This document shows, piece by piece, positions 58,921 through 64,000 of a stretch of DNA of 64,000 bases. The notes under the pieces are model-generated. The model was given only the letters and a program-made list of their open reading frames with translations. It searched no databases and was not told the DNA's origin. This stretch comes from Ananas comosus (lineage: Eukaryota; Streptophyta; Magnoliopsida; Poales; Bromeliaceae). Within the stretch, counting starts at the first letter, position 1, and every line of letters starts with the position of its first letter. The stretch spans positions 3,835,171-3,899,170 of the forward strand of contig NC_033623.1 in assembly GCF_001540865.1 (NCBI RefSeq). The letters are read 5' to 3'. The position numbers were made by a program, and so were the translations under genes.

Positions 58921-59753
58921 AAAAGTACAATATATTAATAAATAGTGCAATTTACAACAAAATAGTAAAATATTTTTCCAACATTCTACTATTTGATATT
59001 TGTTGCACTATTTACTGGTACATTGTACTATTTTATGGTCTGTTGCACTTATCAAATAATATAATATAATTTAAATAGTATAATATTTTTATTTTTTTTA
59101 ATAAAAAATTTCAAAATAGAAAAAAAAAAAGGAGAAAAAGAACATTGACATCTCCTTCCTCTCTCTTTTCCCTCCCTTCTCCAGCACTCCTCTTCTACTG
59201 TTGACACCCTCTTCGTGCCTTGGTTCTCCGCCATGAGCGCCACAGTCGCTGCCGCCATCGAGGCCATGTGCTCTTGGGTTTACTACCTTATTGTCGCCTC
59301 TGCCTCCATGTTCCACAAGGAGGTGTGCCTCGGCCTCTGCCTTACCATTGCTAAGAGGAACTCCTTTGAAATCATCGCCCTCTCGTCCACGCTCTGGATC
59401 CGCGATGATGGCGATGGAGGAAGAGGAGAATTGGAGAGAAAAGGGCAGGAGGCTGTGGAGAATGACGAAGGAGAGGAAGGAAACAATGACGGCGTCGACA
59501 ACAATAGTGTCACGATGAAAGAGACAAAAGTGGTGAGAGTAGAGGAAAGAGAGAAAAGTAGAGGGCATTTCGGTCATTTTCATTAAAAAAAATTGCGCAC
59601 AACTTGCAGAATAAAAATATGGCATAATTTTGCAAAAACACAGTATTGGTGGATTATTTATGCAAAAAGGTCAAAAAAAGGTTAGAAGTCGAGGGGTCTT
59701 AATTCAAAGCATGAAATGTTGAGGGGCCAGATTTTGAAATAGTGTATAGTTGA
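58921..59753. other. Intergenic DNA with GC-rich core, no gene recognised
   Basis: 59150-59560 is GC-rich, with open frames on both strands (59098-59625 minus, 59215-59586 plus) of Glu/Arg- or Ser/Pro/Phe-rich composition and no domain I know. The region 59683-59753 plus 60577-60605 resembles, in reverse complement, 53293-53350 (GAGACCCCTCAAC), so it may be the end of one large inverted-repeat element. Confidence 0.4.
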
Positions 59754-60576
59754 TAGGGGTGTAAACGAGCTAAACACGAGCGAGCTGGGGCCGACTCGTG
59801 TTCGGCTCATTTAATAAACGAGCCGAACACGAGCTAGCTCATTAAAGTATCGATCCAAAAAATTTAACTCATGTTCGGCTCGTTAACAAAAGAACCGAAC
59901 ACGAGCTGGCTCACAAGCTGGCCAACGAACAATAAGTTACAAAGATTAGATTGGATGTATATAAAAATTAAATTTATAAAATCTTACTCATTAGACTTTG
60001 ATCAAATGGTTGAAACTTTACATATAAATAAGTCTTTTTATAATTGAGCTCAACTTTATATTTTTATTTTACTAAAAATAAAATAATAAAAATATATGTT
60101 ATATATATAATTAGAGTTTTGCTAGAATACTATCGGTAGTAAACCGAGCGGTTTACTACCGATTATAATTGAGCGGTTTACTACCGATTTGTTTTCGATG
60201 ATAGAGCTTCCAAATTGATAATCGGCATCGTTAAACATGATCTNCCAATAAATGAGTTTTTTTATAATTAAGCTCGCATTTATATTTTTATTTTGCTAAA
60301 AATTAAATAATAAAAATATATATTATATATAATTATTTATTTATATATAAAAATATAAATTAAATAAATTATATAAATATAAAATATATGTATTCGAGTT
60401 GTTATCGAGACGAACACGAGCGAGCTGACCCCAGCTCGTGTTCGACTCGTTTATTAAATGAGCCGAAAAATTCAGCTCGTGTTCGGCTCATTTACTAAAC
60501 GAGCGATTCGATCTCGAGCTCATTTCGAGCCGAACACGAACTGACTTGCGAACGGCGAGCTGGATTGCCACCCCTA
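59754..60576. mobile_element. hAT-type MITE with nested MITE fragment
   Basis: The ends are TAGGGGTGTAAACGAG and ..CCACCCCTA, with the perfect 8-bp duplication ATAGTTGA (59746-59753 and 60577-60584). The body is inverted-repeat rich (GAGCCGAACACGAGC in both directions). An 8-bp duplication and TAGGGGTG ends indicate hAT. A fragment of the 3161-type MITE (about 60112-60243) lies inside, ending at a single N, after which host sequence is partly repeated. Confidence 0.8.
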
Positions 60577-60843
60577 ATAGTTGAGGGGTTCTCTACATTT
60601 TACCCACCTAAAATGGACGCGGTTCACCACAATTTTGCCGGGCCCCACTTCCTTGACCACTCGGTTACGCGGAATTACATTATGCGCACCCGGTGTACCA
60701 TGCACTTCATTTTTAAAATTTTATTAAAAAAATCACATATTACAAATTAATTTATTATTAAATTAATTAGTGAATTTTTTCTTACATGTATTTAAGAAAA
60801 TTTAAAAGATTTATCTATAAAAATTTCTTCATTAGTTGCTAGC

Positions 60844-61283
60844 AAATTAGACTTGATCTAAGGTATTTGAAGTGTCTAGAAAATAACTTTTGCGATTTTT
60901 TGATATCATTTACCTAGTGATCGAAAGGATTCAAAAATCAATAATTTTTAATGGTTGATATCTGCCGTTTTCAAGTTTAACGGTATAGAAGTACTCAAAT
61001 CAGATGAAATTTTGATACAAAATTCTTTATACTATCTACAACAAGATCAATATTTCTAATCGAAAATTTTAGTACTATATCACCACTTTTTATAGGATTT
61101 TTATTTTCAGCCGTTAAAGATTATTGATTTTGAATCCTTTCGATTGCTAGGTAAATGATATCGAAAAATCGCAAAAATTATTTTTTAGAAACTTCAAATA
61201 CGCTAGATCAAGTCTAATGGAGCCGATCGTCGATTTGGAAATTCCATCATCGAAAACGGCTCAGGAGCACGGAGGCCTTCCTT
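60844..61283. mobile_element. Left-truncated copy of the 3707-type MITE
   Basis: It matches the interior and right end of 3707-4220 (TCGATATCATTTACC type blocks, right end TCATCGAAAACGGCTCAGGA then GCACGGAGGCC). The first 90 or so bases are missing. Confidence 0.65.
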
Positions 61284-64000
61284 GTGCTCCGTGAGCTTTA
61301 GCTTCGATTTATGGAATTTTCGAATCGACGATGAGCTCCGTTAAACCTTGATGTTTTAGTGGATATATGATATAGAGTAAATTATTTTAGGAGGATGAGA
61401 GAGAGAAAGAAGGAGGAAAAGGAGAGCGGGGGCGGGGGGCGGTGCGGGCGGGGGGCGTGGGAGGGTGGGGGGAGCGGGGGGGTGGGCGATAGGGAGGGAG
61501 CGAGTGCGTGCTCGAGCTGGAACGGTTGTTTCGGGGATGATGGAATTTCTTCCAGGAATCGTGACGAGGGGGTGCGGGTTGGGGGAGGAGCGGCTGGACG
61601 GAGGCTGCCATAGACTTTGATCTAGCTGTATGTTTGAAGTTTTCTAAAAGTAATAATTTTTCGAGTTTTTTTCGATAGTCATTTTGGTACCTGCCAATCG
61701 AAAGGATTCTGGAAAATTTTCGAATAATCGAGGTGTTAACGGCTGAAAATAAAAATTCCTAGTAAAAAGTGGGGGAGGGGGGTGTGATGGATATGTAGCT
61801 AAATGTTCGATGTAGAGGAGAGTATTGATCGTTGAGATAGTAGTAGAGGAAGTTTTGTATTGCAAAAAAGGTTGCATGTTGTCTTTGAGTTTGCGATTCG
61901 GATACCGTTAAACTTTGAAAAACGGCAGAGTTAGGTCAGAGCCATAAAAATTATTGACTTTTTGGAATCCTTGTTCGATCACGTGGTAAATGATATCCAA
62001 AAATCGGCAAATAGTTGATTGTTCTAGACAGCGTGTCCAAATGACCTTAGATTCAAGTCTAATCTTGCTACGCAACTAGATGAGAAATTATTTATAAGAT
62101 TAAATCTTTTAAATATGTTCTTAAAATATGCAGATAAAGAACAGGTTCACTAATTGGGACATTTAATAATAAATTAAATTTGTAAGGTATATTGGTGAGT
62201 TTTTGTTATAAACATTTTAAATCAATGAGAGTGGCATGGTACCAGCCGGGGTGCGCGTATAATGTAGAGTTCCCGCGTAATCCGAGTGGTCTAAGGAAGT
62301 GGGCCGGCAAAAATGTGGGGTGAAACCGCGGCAGTTTTAGGTGGGGCTAAAATGTAGAGAACCCCCCAACTATTAGGTGGGCCAATGGCGCAGCTCGCCG
62401 TTCGCGAAAGTCAGTTCGTGTTCGGCTTCGAGAAATGAGCTCGAGAGTCGAAGGAGCGCTCGTTTAGTAGAATGAGCCGAATCACGACTGAATTTTTCGG
62501 GGCTCAGTCTTTAATGAGGAGAGACAGGCGAACACGAGCTGCGGAGATGGGGGTCAGCGGACCTCGCTCGTGTCGTCCGATAACAATCGAATACATATAT
62601 TTTATGATTTTATATCAATTTATTAATTGGATATTGATTCTATATATAATTAACTGAAGGAGATGTAGAGAGAGTCGTATACTTGAATACTTATATTATA
62701 TTATCTTAATTCTATATGGTAGTATGATCTTCAGCACAAATATAATAAATGTATATGTTTATTGCGGAGGCTATGATTATTAATCAAACAGGAATCAACG
62801 CTTATCCACGCCCAGAGTTTAATACGGTATATGTAGAAATATTCAACGTGGATTATTATTCATATAGGAGGCATTCGGTAATGGATACAGAAATCTATGA
62901 ATGTTTATAATTTCGACGGATCAGATTTTACCTTATGATCAGAAAGGCATCAAAATAGATTATTAAATTTAGACGGCCTTGGATGGGGAAAATAAACGTA
63001 TTGCGTATAGTTTTAACGTTGTAAGTCTACTAGTTTTTAAGAAATCCGTGTGAATTGATTCGTATGTTGAATTGGCCAGTCGGATAGAAAAGTCTATTCA
63101 TTACGTAGGATAAAAATGCAATTAATCCATCTTAAAGTTGAAGATCGGGATCATCCATTTGTAATCACATCTTCGATTGATGGTCAAGCTCCTTTGCGAT
63201 TTTGTGTGCTCGGTTTCCTTTGTCTATACGAGACTTTATTTTTCCGGAAACAAAATGATGCTTAACGAAAAATTTTGTGTATCTTCAAGAGTTATCTGAT
63301 TAATGTAGCACTCTTGATACAGCTCATTTTACTGTTCATTCGTGTCTCTAGATTCGAGAAATGAAGCCGAACACGAGTCGGCCCCATGATGCACATACGT
63401 GTATCTTTATGAGTCGGAGATAGCGTGCGTGGCTGCTAACTAATACCTTCTAATCAATCGAGTCGTATAATACATTGATATATTTAGCAACAGGATTCTA
63501 CAGAGCCCTTACTTACATCTATAATTTATTGCTAGTAAGGATAGATATTAAAAGAACACCTTCTGTGCAAGCTTTTACACGATTTTTCTGTATTTTGACT
63601 ATATTGTATGGTGATTAAAATGGGAATTGCTGTCAGCCAATAATTATCTGTAGTATTTTTGCAAATATATTTAATTGCATAATAATATAATTTGATGCCA
63701 AAGTTGTGAGAATTTTTTTATAAATGATTTCAAAATGACCGACGGATAACTTTTGGCTTGCTCCCTCCACTTTTTCTCTCCACTCTCCCTCTACTGCTCA
63801 ACACCAAACTCCTTGGTGCTCGTCTATTCATCGTAGCATAAAAGAATTTCTTTTCCTTTATTTGCTACAGAAACCGCGAGGTATAGTTGTGCCTTCCCTC
63901 CTTCGTCATTGGCTTCAACAGCCTCTCCTGCCCTTGTTTATCTCTCCATAATTACATACCTTACTTACTCCTCAACCACTCCGCCCATCAATCGCGGATC
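61284..64000 (-). other. Noisy reverse-complement copy of 59396-61285 (probable artefact)
   Basis: The segment follows the reverse complement of 61285 down to 59396 in order. Around 61620-62060 is the MITE interior, 62225-62420 mirrors 60560-60740 (GGAAGTGGG..CCGGCAAAA, TTTTAGGTGGG, AATGTAGAGAACCCC), 62395-62620 mirrors the hAT-type MITE, and 63755-64000 mirrors 59570-59396, ending ATCGCGGATC. Single-base insertions occur every few bases, so about 1.9 kb is stretched to 2.7 kb. A low-complexity G-rich block (61393-61610) sits near the hinge. The short frames here are not genes. Confidence 0.85.

Noticed and set aside
59098..59625. 175-codon minus-strand frame
   Set aside because: Composition is simple (Phe/Ser-rich then Glu/Gly/Arg-rich), and an opposite-strand frame overlaps it. 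No recognised domain.
61387..61613. Open frames in the G-rich hinge block
   Set aside because: They lie in probable sequencing noise at the turn of the palindrome.

Overview
This window is nuclear DNA of a flowering plant, and almost all of it is transposable elements in layers. The evidence is plant LTR retrotransposons (Ty1/copia and Tat-type Ty3/gypsy), TA-nested MITEs, tRNA-derived SINEs, Mutator- and hAT-type non-autonomous elements, and a patchwork of plastid DNA. Repeat style suggests a monocot, possibly pineapple-like, but I cannot prove the species. I found no convincing ordinary host gene. The base calls include one 100-N gap (5861-5960) and single Ns at 9229, 41264 and 60244, and two regions look like assembly artefacts.

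Layout. 1-5860: AT-rich DNA with a SINE, a solo copia-type LTR (2036-4429, target duplication AAGCC) filled with MITEs sitting in TA repeats, and a Mutator-type MITE (4575-4928). 5961-8792: a GC-rich long LTR, cut by the gap. 9078-22250: a second copy of the 2036-type LTR, split by copia element 1 (16106-22014). A 6.9-kb block (9230-16105) is wedged between that element's target duplication plus its first 32 bases and its real 5' LTR. 22251-23170: gag remnant of another copia element. 23171-40770: an old Tat-type gypsy element on the minus strand, with an antisense, intron-containing plant-mobile-domain gene. It is interrupted by three solo LTRs (one nested inside another, all with 5-bp target duplications) and by a mosaic of plastid fragments. 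40785-40984: a chromovirus RT scrap. 43693-49363: copia element 2, intact, with one 1324-aa polyprotein on the minus strand. 49364-53800: intergenic DNA with a Pack-MULE-like element and MITE copies. 53824-58788: copia element 3, degenerate. 58789-64000: hAT-type MITE, MITEs, then from about 61285 to the end a noisy reverse-complement copy of 59396-61285, which looks like an unsplit long read.

The most interesting biology is a candidate self-priming system. Copia elements 1 and 2 belong to the same lineage and lack the usual tRNA primer site. In both, the sequence starting exactly two bases (AT) after the 5' LTR is a perfect 13- or 15-base reverse complement of a segment inside the same LTR. 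Copia element 3, of another lineage, has a normal initiator-tRNA-type site and acts as an internal contrast. The geometry is that of Tf1-type self-priming known from fission yeast. Second, the three related solo LTRs each carry their own palindromic motif in U3 (ten ACCGGT copies in one, GTACCGGTAC in another, GGTCCGGACC in the third).
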